A program made the position numbers and the translations under genes. The notes under the pieces are model-generated. The model saw nothing but the letters and a program-made list of their open reading frames with translations. It did no database searches and was not told the origin of the DNA. Below, piece by piece: positions 17,357 to 27,600 of a stretch of DNA of 64,000 nucleotides. Each line of letters begins with the position of its first letter. Within the stretch, counting starts at the first letter, position 1. Source of the stretch: Lachnocurva sp045579705 (GTDB taxonomy: Bacteria; Bacillota; Clostridia; Lachnospirales; Lachnospiraceae); NCBI GenBank assembly GCA_045579705.1, contig JAZNMP010000002.1, forward strand, positions 22,991-86,990, written 5' to 3'.

Positions 17357-19166
17357 ATGGAGGGTGAAAAATTTACATTAATGCGTATTCAGTAAGCGCT
17401 ATCTTAGGACTTATTGAAGCTGAACAATTTGTGATACCGGAGATTCAAAGACCTTTTGTATGGAGAAGAGCGCAGGTTAGAGATCTGATAGATTCTTTAT
17501 ATAATGGTTACCCGACGGGATATATTATTACATGGAAAAACCCTGATATTCAGACTAAGGATGGATCTGTAGCAAACGGTAAGCATGTGCTAATTGATGG
17601 ACAGCAGAGAATAACTGCTCTGATGGCGGCTATAGCAGGATTGGAGGTTCTTGATGAAGATTTTAACAAGGATTGTATTAAGATAGCGTTTAATCCCTTG
17701 GCTACAGATGCAGATAAAAGATTTGCTGTCCAGGATGCTTCACATTTAAAAGATAAAAAGTGGATTCCGGATATAGCTGAGGTGTTTAAGAGTGATTTTG
17801 ATCCGTTCGATTTTGCGATGAAGTATTGTGAAAGTAATCCGGATGTTAAACCAAATGTTGTAAATAATGCGATAACAAAGCTTAAGGCAATTTCTAATCG
17901 TCAAATTGGCGTGATAGAATTGGTACATACACTTGATATTGATGAAGTTACAGAAATCTTCATTCGAATCAATTCTAAGGGTACAGCTTTGAGTCAGTCT
18001 GATTTCGTTATGTCTAAGATGGCTGCAGATACATTGAACGGTGGAAATACTTTGCGTAAGGTCGTTGATTACTTCTGTCATCTTGCGGTAAAGCCGGATT
18101 TTTTCCATATATGATTAAGGATGCCGAGTTTGAAAAAACAGAGTATGCAGCTAAGATTAAGTGGCTTGCAAAGGATAATGAGGATATTTACCATCCTGAT
18201 TATAGTGATATGCTTCGAGTAGCATTTATGTTTAGTTTTAACAGAGCAAAACTATCGGATTTGGTAAGTTTGCTTGCGGGTAGAGACTTCGTAACAAGGG
18301 AGTTTAAAGAGGAAATAGTTGAGGAATCATATAATAAGTTGGACGAAGGTATTAGAGAGTTTATTCGAGAATACAATTTCGAGCAGTTTGTTTTAGCCAT
18401 AAAAGGGGCAGGTTTTAAATCAAGCAAGCTTTTAGGATCTCAGATGACTCTTGATTTTGCATATATGCTATATCTGAAACTTAATCAGGATTCCTCGATT
18501 CCGAAGGATCAGATTAAACATCATGTTCAAAAATGGTTTGTATTAACTACTTTGACCGGTAGGTATGTTGGTTCACTGGAATCTGTTATGAGCAGGGACA
18601 TTCGCTTGATTAATGAAAAAGGTTTCCTAGATTATTTTGATGAGGTTGAAGCTTCGGTATTATCGGATAATTTCTGGAATGTAACATTGCCACAGAATCT
18701 AGAAACAACCTCGACAAACTGTCCGGCATTTAATACATTTCTTGCGGCGCAGATTAATATGAATTGTAATTCGTTGTTTATGCATGGAACTATGATTTCC
18801 AATCTTATTGGTATTTCTGGGGATGTGCATCATATTTTCCCTAAGGCATATCTTAAAAATAATGGTGTAGAGTCGAAGGGAAGATATAACCAGGTGGCTA
18901 ATTATACATTCTTAGATACACAGGTAAATAAGACCGTGGGAGACGATGCGCCTAATGTATATTTTGGAAAAGTTGTAAAGCAATGTGAGTCTGAAATGAT
19001 TGCAGTTGGTAATATTTCTTCAAAAGAAGCATTAGAAAGTAATTTGGAAGAGAATGCAATACCGGAAGCTGTGGTTGGAATGACCGTGGAAGATTATGAA
19101 CAATTTCTGGCTGAAAGAAGATTGTTGATGGCAAAGCTGATTGAGAAGTATTATAAAAATCTATGA
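17357..19166 (+). pseudogene. DUF262 / HNH (GmrSD-like) nuclease gene, broken by two homopolymer frameshifts
   Basis: The DUF262 half has PEIQRPFVWRRAQVRDLIDS and LIDGQQRITALMAA, the ParB-like DGQQR motif; the C-terminal half has the HNH-type motif VHHIFPKAYLKNNG (about 18823-18865). Families of this build include GmrSD and related enzymes that cut modified or foreign DNA. ATG 17357 follows GGAAAGG, but the frame is lost at the A5 run 17367-17371 (one more A restores it) and again at the T6 run 18099-18104 (one more T restores it). The fragments are 17431-18114 and 18111-19166. It is either a decayed gene or carries sequencing errors. It probably worked with the upstream methyltransferase locus. 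Confidence 0.8.
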
Positions 19167-19221
19167 TAAATAACCGTTTTCCAAGTGTATTTGTGGTTTT
19201 TTGGAAAGGAGAAGCTGCGAT

Positions 19222-20076
19222 ATGGGATGGGGAGATCGCTTTGATCTGGTATTAGAAGCTGACTATAGGAGAGTTGCTGATTTTGTAAACGAATATATAA
19301 AATCGCATTCTTGTGACGAGACGTTGAAGAGAGCCGGGTTAGAAAAACTGTTAAATGATAATGGCATCAAGACAAACAGTCCGATATTTCAGTTTTCTGA
19401 TATGTGTTATAATTCAGCGAACGATGGTATTACGGAAAAATTTAAAGATAGTATACATATTTTTGATAGAGTTGATTATTACCATTACAAGATACTCGGT
19501 GAAGGATACCCTTTTACAGGGGAAATAAAGCATTATTCGGGGCGAAGTCATGAATATGTTATTGATGGAGAGTGGTTGAATGGAAAAATAATAGTATGGA
19601 ACCCTAAAGATAAAGAAAAGGAAAACGAGTATTACGAGCAGGCAATTAAAGAGTTTGAAATAATCGATGATCAAACAAAAGATATTGTAGGTGATGAGCG
19701 TCTGGTTGTGACTAAGCAAAGAATCAATCAGTCTATCTTTAAAAAGCGTCTCTTAAAACGATATGAGTGCAAGTGCTGTTTGTGCGGTGTGTCAGGCAAA
19801 GATATGTTGATTGCAAGTCATATAAAGCCTTGGCGAGATGCTGATATGGATGAACGAGTAGATGTAAATAATGGATTATTGTTTTGTCCAAATCACGATT
19901 GGGTTTTTGACAAAGGATACATTTCTTTTGCAGAGGATGGTTCGGTAATGATATCAGAAATGCTTGATGAAGTTAATCGAGTGTTTATGAATCTGGACGA
20001 CAGACAGTTACTAAATATGAGCGACGAAACAAGAAAATATATGGAACATCACAGGATGAACTGTTATAAAGGTTAA
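19222..20076 (+). CDS. HNH endonuclease
   Basis: 284 residues. The C-terminal HNH domain is clear: zinc-type Cys pairs in CKCCLCG, then LIASHIKPWRDAD, and NNGLLFCPNHDWVFDKGYISF (about residues 185-245). This pattern belongs to restriction-type HNH_2 enzymes. The N-terminal 170 residues show no motif I recognise and may be the DNA-recognition part. Start ATG 19222 follows AAAGGAG; a longer TTG reading from 19201 would run through that ribosome site. Last gene of the island, intact, 55 bases after the DUF262 gene and followed by a strong terminator. Confidence 0.8.
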   Translation: MGWGDRFDLVLEADYRRVADFVNEYIKSHSCDETLKRAGLEKLLNDNGIKTNSPIFQFSDMCYNSANDGITEKFKDSIHIFDRVDYYHYKILGEGYPFTGEIKHYSGRSHEYVIDGEWLNGKIIVWNPKDKEKENEYYEQAIKEFEIIDDQTKDIVGDERLVVTKQRINQSIFKKRLLKRYECKCCLCGVSGKDMLIASHIKPWRDADMDERVDVNNGLLFCPNHDWVFDKGYISFAEDGSVMISEMLDEVNRVFMNLDDRQLLNMSDETRKYMEHHRMNCYKG

Positions 20077-20082
20077 AAGGTG

Positions 20083-20115
20083 CTTCTGGTCCATTGGACC
20101 AGAAGTTATTTTTTT
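20083..20115 (+). terminator. Terminator of the defence island
   Basis: Perfect 10-bp stem CTTCTGGTCC / GGACCAGAAG with a 3-base loop and a T-rich tail. Marks the right end of the island transcript. Confidence 0.9.
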
Positions 20116-20178
20116 GTCCGGAGGATTTTTAAGTGAAGTATCGGATTATCCGCACATTGTTGGCAATTCGTAGTTTTT

Positions 20179-20364
20179 ATGCAGAATGCAGCATTTATAA
20201 GGACTCCAGGGTTACGAAGCTTCGTTCGGAATGTCCGTGAAGGGGTATTGCGAGAAGATTGTTGTCGTCACATGGTAGACAAGGTCGATGAATTATTGCA
20301 GAACGCTGGTTTTACAAGGGATTCGGTATATGCGAAGCTTCGAAAAATACCAAGATTTAGATAA
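20179..20364 (+). CDS. Doubtful small ORF of unknown function
   Basis: 61 codons, basic, with two similar segments (MQNAAFIR near the start and LQNAGFTR near residue 40). No ribosome site precedes the ATG, and no family is recognised. It may be a relic or chance ORF after the island terminator. Confidence 0.2.
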   Translation: MQNAAFIRTPGLRSFVRNVREGVLREDCCRHMVDKVDELLQNAGFTRDSVYAKLRKIPRFR

Positions 20365-20556
20365 AGGGGCTGTCCACATTACCAGAAGTTTTTTAAAATT
20401 TCAACTGTTACAACGGGCGGTGTAATAAGTGTTTTATTTCATTTTTTCTAATAAATTGCTGTATCACATGTAACATCAGAAGTATTAAGGCTATGAGCAT
20501 TTTTACTTAGGCTGTAACAGGTCTTATATCTATCTATCATATTTATTGCAAGATAC

Positions 20557-20577
20557 GTATTTTGTCTGACAAAATAC
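20557..20577. promoter_or_regulatory. Perfect 21-bp palindrome
   Basis: Arms GTATTTTGTC and GACAAAATAC around a single T. Perfect symmetry suggests a protein-binding site such as an operator or a recombinase site; no adjacent gene explains it. Confidence 0.5.
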
Positions 20578-20697
20578 ACTTGTTAGGGCGGCTCCCTAAG
20601 ACACCAGTATTTTTATATTTGTATAAAAATGAGCCCAAATAAGCTTAAATGAACCTTTTTTTAAACTAGGGTCTGTTACATTAGAATCAGAATAGTT

Positions 20698-20734
20698 GGG
20701 ACGAGGATCTTGGTAAATGTACCAGGTCCCTTTT
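20698..20734 (+). terminator. Possible terminator hairpin
   Basis: GGGAC (20698-20702) pairs with GTCCC (20726-20730), and inside it TGGTA pairs with TACCA; TTTT follows. Lies before the gene relic at 20785. Confidence 0.4.
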
Positions 20735-20784
20735 GTTAAAAAAATCTAAAGAAGAGAACTGATTGAAGACAGCAAAACCCCTGA

Positions 20785-21091
20785 CTTTTTTTTGCGTATA
20801 ATTTCTGCAGATTCAAATCATATAAGAAAGCCCAAGCAAATAATAAAAAAGCCCAGACAAACAATTTGGTAAATAAAGCTAACGTATCTGCACCCTAGTA
20901 CAAATAATTCATCAAGTAATGGCTATACTTCTATATACTGTCCTGATTACCATGCTGGTGCAGGTGACGCTTATCAGTTTTCATGGGACTATCCAGGATA
21001 TAACAGCCTAGATGAGCTTCCAGATGGTTATAATTGTGCTGGTATGATTTGGAATAAAGAAAGACATCGTTGGTATAAAACGTGGAACTAA
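20785..21091 (+). pseudogene. Relic of an unknown protein gene (C-terminal part)
   Basis: Two frames join into one plausible chain if a single C is removed from the CCC at about 20891-20894. The first part reads AQANNKKAQTNNLVNKANV (a Lys/Asn/Gln-rich linker) and the second a Tyr/Trp/Cys-rich domain with YTSIYCPDYHAGAGDAYQF and a Trp-rich end, stopping at TAA 21089. A good terminator follows at 21126. No start codon or signal peptide remains. The family is not recognised; the Tyr/Trp-rich end could be an extracellular domain. Confidence 0.45.
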
Positions 21092-21125
21092 GCTTATCAA
21101 AAAGTAGATAAAACTTATTTATGCT

Positions 21126-21156
21126 ATCCCTTACCATATAGGTAAGGGGTATTTTT
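21126..21156 (+). terminator. Terminator after the gene relic
   Basis: CCCTTACC / GGTAAGGG stem with a 5-base loop, then ATTTTT. Supports the view that the relic once ended a transcript. Confidence 0.7.
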
Positions 21157-21222
21157 GTCCTTTTCAAAAATCTACCATAATTATATATAGTGATAAAAAT
21201 AGATTTTTATGAAAGGAACGTC

Positions 21223-21282
21223 ATGAATTTAGATTTGTTATTACCAAATAATAAAGAATACCTCCCAAATAGCAAGAAATGA
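21223..21282 (+). CDS. 19-codon ORF running into the 64-bp repeat array
   Basis: ATG 21223 follows GAAAGGA at good spacing and an AT-rich promoter-like stretch. The frame (MNLDLLLPNNKEYLPNSKK) ends inside the first repeat unit. It looks like the 5' end of a gene cut off by the array, or a leader peptide. Confidence 0.3.
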   Translation: MNLDLLLPNNKEYLPNSKK

Positions 21283-21576
21283 GGAAATGGTAGGTATGCA
21301 GGTGCCGAACAAGCTCAATAGATACCTACCAAAAAGTAGGAAATGAGGAAATGGTGGGTATGCAGGTGCTGGATAAGCTCTATAGATACCTACCAAATGG
21401 CAAGAAACGAGGAAATGGTGGGTATGCAGGTGCTGGACAAGCTCCATAGATACCCACCAAATGGCAAGAAATGAGGAAATGGTAGGTATGCAGGTGGCGG
21501 ACAAACTCAATAGATACCTACCAAATGGCAAGAAATGAGGAAATGGTGGGTATCCAGGTGCCGGAGAAACCAAACC
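21258..21576. repeat. Tandem array A: 64-bp hairpin units, about five copies
   Basis: Units repeat every 64 bp. Each has GGTRGGTAT, a 24-base segment (GCAGGTGCYGGACAAGCTC-like), ATACCYACC, then a 22-base AATGGCAAGAAATGAGG-like segment. The arms covary: unit 1 A-T, unit 2 G-T wobble, unit 3 G-C, unit 4 A-T at the same stem position, so a stem is being kept. Left arms start at 21289, 21353, 21417, 21481 and 21545. The array ends about 16 bases before the adhesin -35 box. Confidence 0.85.
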
Positions 21577-21591
21577 AGCAAAAAAAATCTC

Positions 21592-21620
21592 TTGAAATCC
21601 CCGAAAGATGCGTGTAATAT
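21592..21620 (+). promoter_or_regulatory. Promoter of the giant adhesin gene
   Basis: TTGAAA at 21592-21597, a 17-base spacer and TAATAT at 21615-21620, about 50 bases before the start codon and directly after array A. Confidence 0.65.
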
Positions 21621-21670
21621 TTATAAGGTTACGCTGTTTTTGAAAATAAAGATTAAAAAAGGGATTTTAA

Positions 21671-24600
21671 ATGAGGAAAATTAGGCTAAAAAGAGTGATC
21701 TCATTATTTATGCTAGTTTTGATGATGATCACGCAGACAGTTTCATTTTTACCAGACAAGGTAAGTGCGGCTCAGACGGGAGTCGACAGAACTTGTGATA
21801 CTGCTGAGGTTGGAAAGAACCTGACACTCACAGTAAACATGGGAAGTGAAAGACGAGAATTCAAATTAAAGGATAGTGATACACAGATTGATATGTCTGG
21901 CATTGCACCTGACACAATTACAGGTGTAGATTTCAAACTTGATTTCAGTGTATTAAAACCTTCCTATGGAGCGAATGTACGTTCGCTTAAAGGAGGAGAT
22001 TATATCAGTTATGATTTTGCATCAGCTGGTTTCATCCTTCCAAATGTGGAATCAAAGGAAATCGTTAGTGCATCTAATGAAGTAATTGGAACATATTCTA
22101 TTAAAGATGGCGTGTTTACAATGGTTTTCTCAGACGTAGTTAACGCAGAGAATTCTAATGACAACATCGGAGGAAATGTTTCCTTTAGAGCAAACGTAGA
22201 TCTGGATAAATGCAATTCTGAACACGAGTCTAAATATAATCTATATGGAGATGGAGCTTTACAGACAGCGGAGATTATATTTGGAAAGATGACATCTGAG
22301 ATTTCAGGTGTTGATGTTACAGGAAAGTTTAATCCAGAAGATACTACAGTAGTTTGGACGATTAGCGCAGGTACTAATAATAAAGGTACAAACTTAAATG
22401 GTGCTGATTTGGATGTTTCTTTTGATTCAGACAAGCTTAAGTACAAAGAAGCATATATCATGGTTGGCGGGAAAAAAGTTCCTGTCGAGCTAACTGGTTC
22501 CAAAGGCAAATATACATATAGAGTTACAGATTCAGTTAAAGACGGTTTGACAAATGTTTCTGTTGATACTAGCGCACCGTTCAAACTCTATGTTGTTACA
22601 AATGTAGAGGCTTTGGATGTTGATTTTAGTTCAGGAGCAGATGCAGTAGCGGAAAGAGAGCTTACCTGTGAATTAAAGCAGGGGGAGATGAAGTTAGGAG
22701 TAGATCCGACAAATGTATCAAACTCCTCAAAAGCAGCGGTAACTCTTAACAGACCTCATATCGCCAAATCTGGTGAGCAGGTTAACGGTAATGAGATGCT
22801 TTGGACATTGAAGATTAATGATACTACACCTAAGTATGTACTTCTCGATTCATCTATAACAGATGAGTTTACAGGAATGGATTTTGTAAGCGGTTCATTC
22901 AATGTCGATGGAAAAAATATTAAGGAAGGTTCTTCTGAACTGGGAGACCTCAGTGTTAAAAAAGATGGTGATGCTACAAAGTTGGTTTATAAATGGCCAG
23001 GAAGTGGTCGTATTGACAAGGAAATCATCATCACATATAAGACAAAGATAGATACAACAGAAAACTATGCTGATAAGGAAGTAAAGAATACAGTTTACTT
23101 GAATGGAAGCTGGCCAACAGGAGGAAGTGGTAAAGGAACTCCTGTAAATTATGGTATGCCTCCTGTTACTGAGCAGTTCCAGTACGTATTCCTGTCGGAA
23201 AAAGCAAAAGTCATCTCAAATGGTACTAAGGATAACGGTATCGTAGAGTGGACTATTAAACCTAGCTCACGAGATGATAGATGGAACGAAGCTGAAATCG
23301 TAACTTCAAACGGAGAAGGACAGAAGGTTATAGCTGGTTCTGATAAGTATGGAATTACAGTATCTTATGATTCAAAGGAATATACAGAATCAGAGCTGAT
23401 TGAGAAGGGTTACCTCGTAAGAAATGCTGATGAGACTCTGACTTTTAATCTTCGACATTCTGAGTTCGAAAACCTCGGAAAAGTAGTTATCAAATACTAT
23501 ACAGTTGTGCCTGAATTCTATCAGTCAAATGGAACAGAGGTTACTGCAAATGGTAACTCAACTCTAACTCTTAAGACTGATGTAAGTGCAAACGATGCTA
23601 AGCTTTCAGTTTCTCAGAGCGCAAAGGCTGTTCTTACAAATGAGATGTTTTCTATTAAAGGAAAGAGATATTATGAGAAGGATAGCTTAAAGCCGGAAAT
23701 CAAATATACAGTTACAGTTAATAAGAATGGTATCAAGGTTGATAAGGATACAGAGGTTGTAGAGGATCTCGAACACCTCGTTTCAAATCTCATTCAGGGA
23801 GATCAGATGACACCGATTTCTGCAGATGAGTGGAAGTTGATTCCGGAAAGTGTTTCAATCAAAGGTTCTAATGATGTAGAAGAAAAGATTGATGGAAAAA
23901 ATATTGTAGTAAAGTATCTAAACGATTCAAGCGATACTTTTTCTCTGATTTATAGAATTGCACTGACAGATGAAGTAGAACAGAAGTATTTGCTTCATAG
24001 TGATAAAGGTGGAGTAGGTGGTATCATCCAGACTGAAGTTACTTCAAAGATAGAAGGAGTTTCATCTACTACTGGTGAGACTAAGTGTGAAATCAATGCA
24101 ATAGCTAAAAACGAAGTGTCACAGGAGAATCCGCTTGTAGATAATAGCTTTTTGAAGAAATCATCAAAGGCGACTGAGACAGGTGCTGACTGGAGGATTG
24201 AAATCAATCCAAACGGTACTTTGCTGAGTGGTGCACAGATTATCGATGTGATTTCTAAAGACCTTCAGCTCGACTACGGTAGCGTTAAACTTTACAAGGC
24301 TACTCATAAGGAAGGCGAGCTTGGACTTACAGAAACTGAGGAAGTTCCATTTGTTAAAAATGGTGTTCCTGGAAAAGATATCGAACCTTCAGATGTTGGA
24401 AGCCTCGAGCTTCATGTATCACTTCCAGATGGAAATGATGCATATGTGCTCACTTATTCAACTCGCCTCACAAAAGGTGTAGCAAAGGTTTCTAACACAG
24501 CGAAGTTTAAAAACGGTTCAAATGAAGAGTCTCATACAAATGTGTGTGAATTCTCTGATGCAGCGGCCGGATTCCTTACAAAGGTCGCACACTTTAAGGT

Positions 24601-27600
24601 TGTTAAGAAGGATTCTATTTCTAAGAAGCCTATTAAGAATGTTCTCTTCGGTCTCTACAGTATCGATGCTGGTGAGGAGAAGATGGTTTCTGGACCAGCT
24701 TTCTCAGATGAGAATGGATGTGTAACTTTCTATGGAGTTACAGTTGGAACGAAGAATCTCAACGTTCGAGAGATGAAGGGCGTAAGTGATTACGAGACAG
24801 TTGATGAAGACGTAAATGTTTACTCCATCGGCAATGCTGATACAAAGGGTCTTCATGACCTTACAACTTCAAACGGAACTATTCTAAATAGTCGTAAGAA
24901 GGTAGGTACTTTTGAGTTTACAAAGACTTATCAGAACGCTGATGCGGAAAAAACTGCAAACTACAAATCTGAGTTTAAGCTCTTCATCATAGGTGAAGCT
25001 GGAAGAGAAGTTCCTGTCTATGCTACTGAAGAAACAGATGGTTCATTCAAATATGCACAGGGCAAGACGGAGAAGCTTCCTACTTCAGTTGGAGTGATCG
25101 ATACTACTCTGGCAGAGGCGGACGCGAAGAATACTTTTTCCGTAATCGGACAGAATAGTCTTAAGTTTACAAACCTTCCATGGGGTGATTATGTCCTTCG
25201 CGAGACAACTACAAAGTCGGGTTACTCGCTTGCGAATGATGTGAAGTTTACTGTCGATAAGGACGGAACTGTTACAGCAAGTGCACCTATGACAAATGCT
25301 GAGGGTGCATATACACTTGAGAACAAGCAGATTACTATGCATCTCGTAAAGGAAGCAGATAATGGGATTTCGCTCGATGGATGTGAGCTGGCTATTTACA
25401 AAACTTTGGCAGATGCAAAGGCTGGTAGCGATGAGAATATCGTGCTTGATCCTCGTGACAACACTACTAAGCTTAGCTTCAAGGCAAACTCAGCTGATGG
25501 CGAGTTTGGCGATATTGATGATACAGATACTCGTGCTGAATTCGTAGTTCCTGAACTTCCAGGTCCTGCCGATGGCACAAAGACAGTTACTTACTATATT
25601 GGCGAAAAAAATGCCCCAGCAGATACTTGCCTTTCTAACATCTCACCAGTTCCTGTAACTGTAGATTTGAAGGGTGATATCACATACGGTACACCAGCTA
25701 AACGTATAGGGGCAGATAGAGTAATCAAGCTTACGGATAAAGTGATCGGAGCAAAGGTTCAGCTGAAAGATCAGCTCGACAACTTCCTTCCAGGAGCTAC
25801 TATCGAGCTTCAGAAAGAGAAGGATGGCAAATATGTAGCTGTTGATACTTTTGATACAACTGCTGAACCCAAAACAGTAGAGCTTCGTCGTGAAGGAAAG
25901 TACAGATTCGTACAGACTACACTTCCAGATGGTTATGTAAGCGCTTCACATAGCGACAAAGCTGGCGAGTACACAGTTGTAGAATTTACTACAGACAAAT
26001 TTGGAACTATTTCAGTTTCCGATTTAGGAAATAACGAAGCGATAAAGAATACTACAGATCCTTATCTGAAGAAGCTTCTAAACACATATTCAAATGGAAA
26101 TTTTGTATTGAAGAATGAGAAGATTCTCGGACAGGCTGGATTTATCAAGTATTCAAACCAGAAAGATGCTTCTGGAAAGAATGAAGCTTTCAAACATGCA
26201 AAGGCTACATTCGATCTCTACGCTTGTGACGATATGTCAAAGGCGAATGCGAGAGTAGTAGAGCACGACGGAAAGCCGGTTTCTATTACTACTGATAAAG
26301 ATGGTAGAGTATCTACTAACGCAGTTTCAGGATTGAAGCTCGAGAAGGGGTTCTACTTCTTCAGAGAAACTACAACTGAAGCAGATTACGTTCTCGGTTC
26401 AGATGTAGACACTGATGTATTTGAAGTAAAAGCATCAAATAGATTCACATATGACGCTTCTGGTAACTATACAGATGAAATCGAAGTTACAAAGAACGGC
26501 GGAAAGGTTGTAAATGACTGTATCGCTGCCTTTGTAGTCGTGGAAAAAGTAGACCAGAACGATAAACCAATTCCAGGTGTAACATTTAAGCTCTCTGGAA
26601 ATGGAACAGATGAGACAAAGACAACTCTCTCGGAAGCAAAAGTTGTTTCCGGTGCAGAGTCAAACGGTTCTATGCTCAGCGTAGAAGCAAAGAAAGGTGA
26701 GGCTGTATTTGCTAACCTTAAAGTTGGAACTTATACACTTACAGAGACTGTTCCAGCAGATGGATTTAAGCGTGATACTTCAACTCACACTATTACAGTT
26801 TCTCAGGATGGAACTGTTACTCTCGATGGAGAGGTTGTAAACCTTAAAGATGGAAAGCGTATCGCCAGACTTAAGGTTGTAAACGAGAAGAATAGCTTTA
26901 CTGTTACAAAAGACAGAGAAGCAGGTTCTACAAATACACTTAAAGGTACTAAGTTTGCTATCTATGATGCGTTAGATGCACTTCGTCCACTTAAGGAACT
27001 CACAGTTTCAGATGATACTGATGAAGCCAGAGTGCTTCGTTTCAGCGGAGTTATCACTCCTGTATCAAATCCTGCAGAGGATGATGCACATACATATATC
27101 GTAAAGGAGGTCCTTCCAGCTGATGGATATACACTTTCTGCAGAGATGTATGTAAGAATGAACTATGAAGGTGAACTTTTTGCTTCGCTTGATAATCAGA
27201 ACTTCGAGCGAGTAGAGGGTAACAACCTCGTAGTAGTAAATAAGCTGAATGCGTTCTCTCTAGTTATGAAAGACAGAGAGACAAAGGATGAGCTCGCTGC
27301 TCCTAGCGATGATTGGAAGCTCTCAATCACACCAAAGAGCGGTTCTAAGTTCAGCGATGGTTCTAAATCATCGAAGACTATTAATAATACACAGAAGGAA
27401 TTAAAGGGAATCCTCGTTCCTGGTTGTGAGTATGAGATTAAAGAAATCGATGAACCAACTGGTTACATTCGTTTCAAAGACATCGCAACAGTTAGCGTAA
27501 ATAACAACGGTGTCGTTTCAGTTAAGAGTGATTCTGACAGATTCAGCGTTAGAGACAATTGCATCGAAGTCCTGAATGAGAAGAACTCACTTTCAGTTGT

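Larger units (their letters stand above)
20365..20784. other. Intergenic stretch without a recognisable gene
   Basis: AT-rich sequence with a perfect 21-bp palindrome (20557-20577), a short TTAGGG/CCCTAA hairpin near 20582-20602 and a terminator-like hairpin (20698-20734). No coding frame is supported. Confidence 0.6.

Noticed and set aside
21241..21573. Minus-strand open frame of 110 codons with a repetitive Pro/His-rich translation
   Set aside because: It is the translation of the 64-bp DNA repeat, has no ribosome site and follows the array rather than protein logic.
22009..22584. Minus-strand 191-codon open frame inside the adhesin gene
   Set aside because: Antisense shadow of a long gene with biased codon use; Ser/Thr/Pro-rich without start signal.
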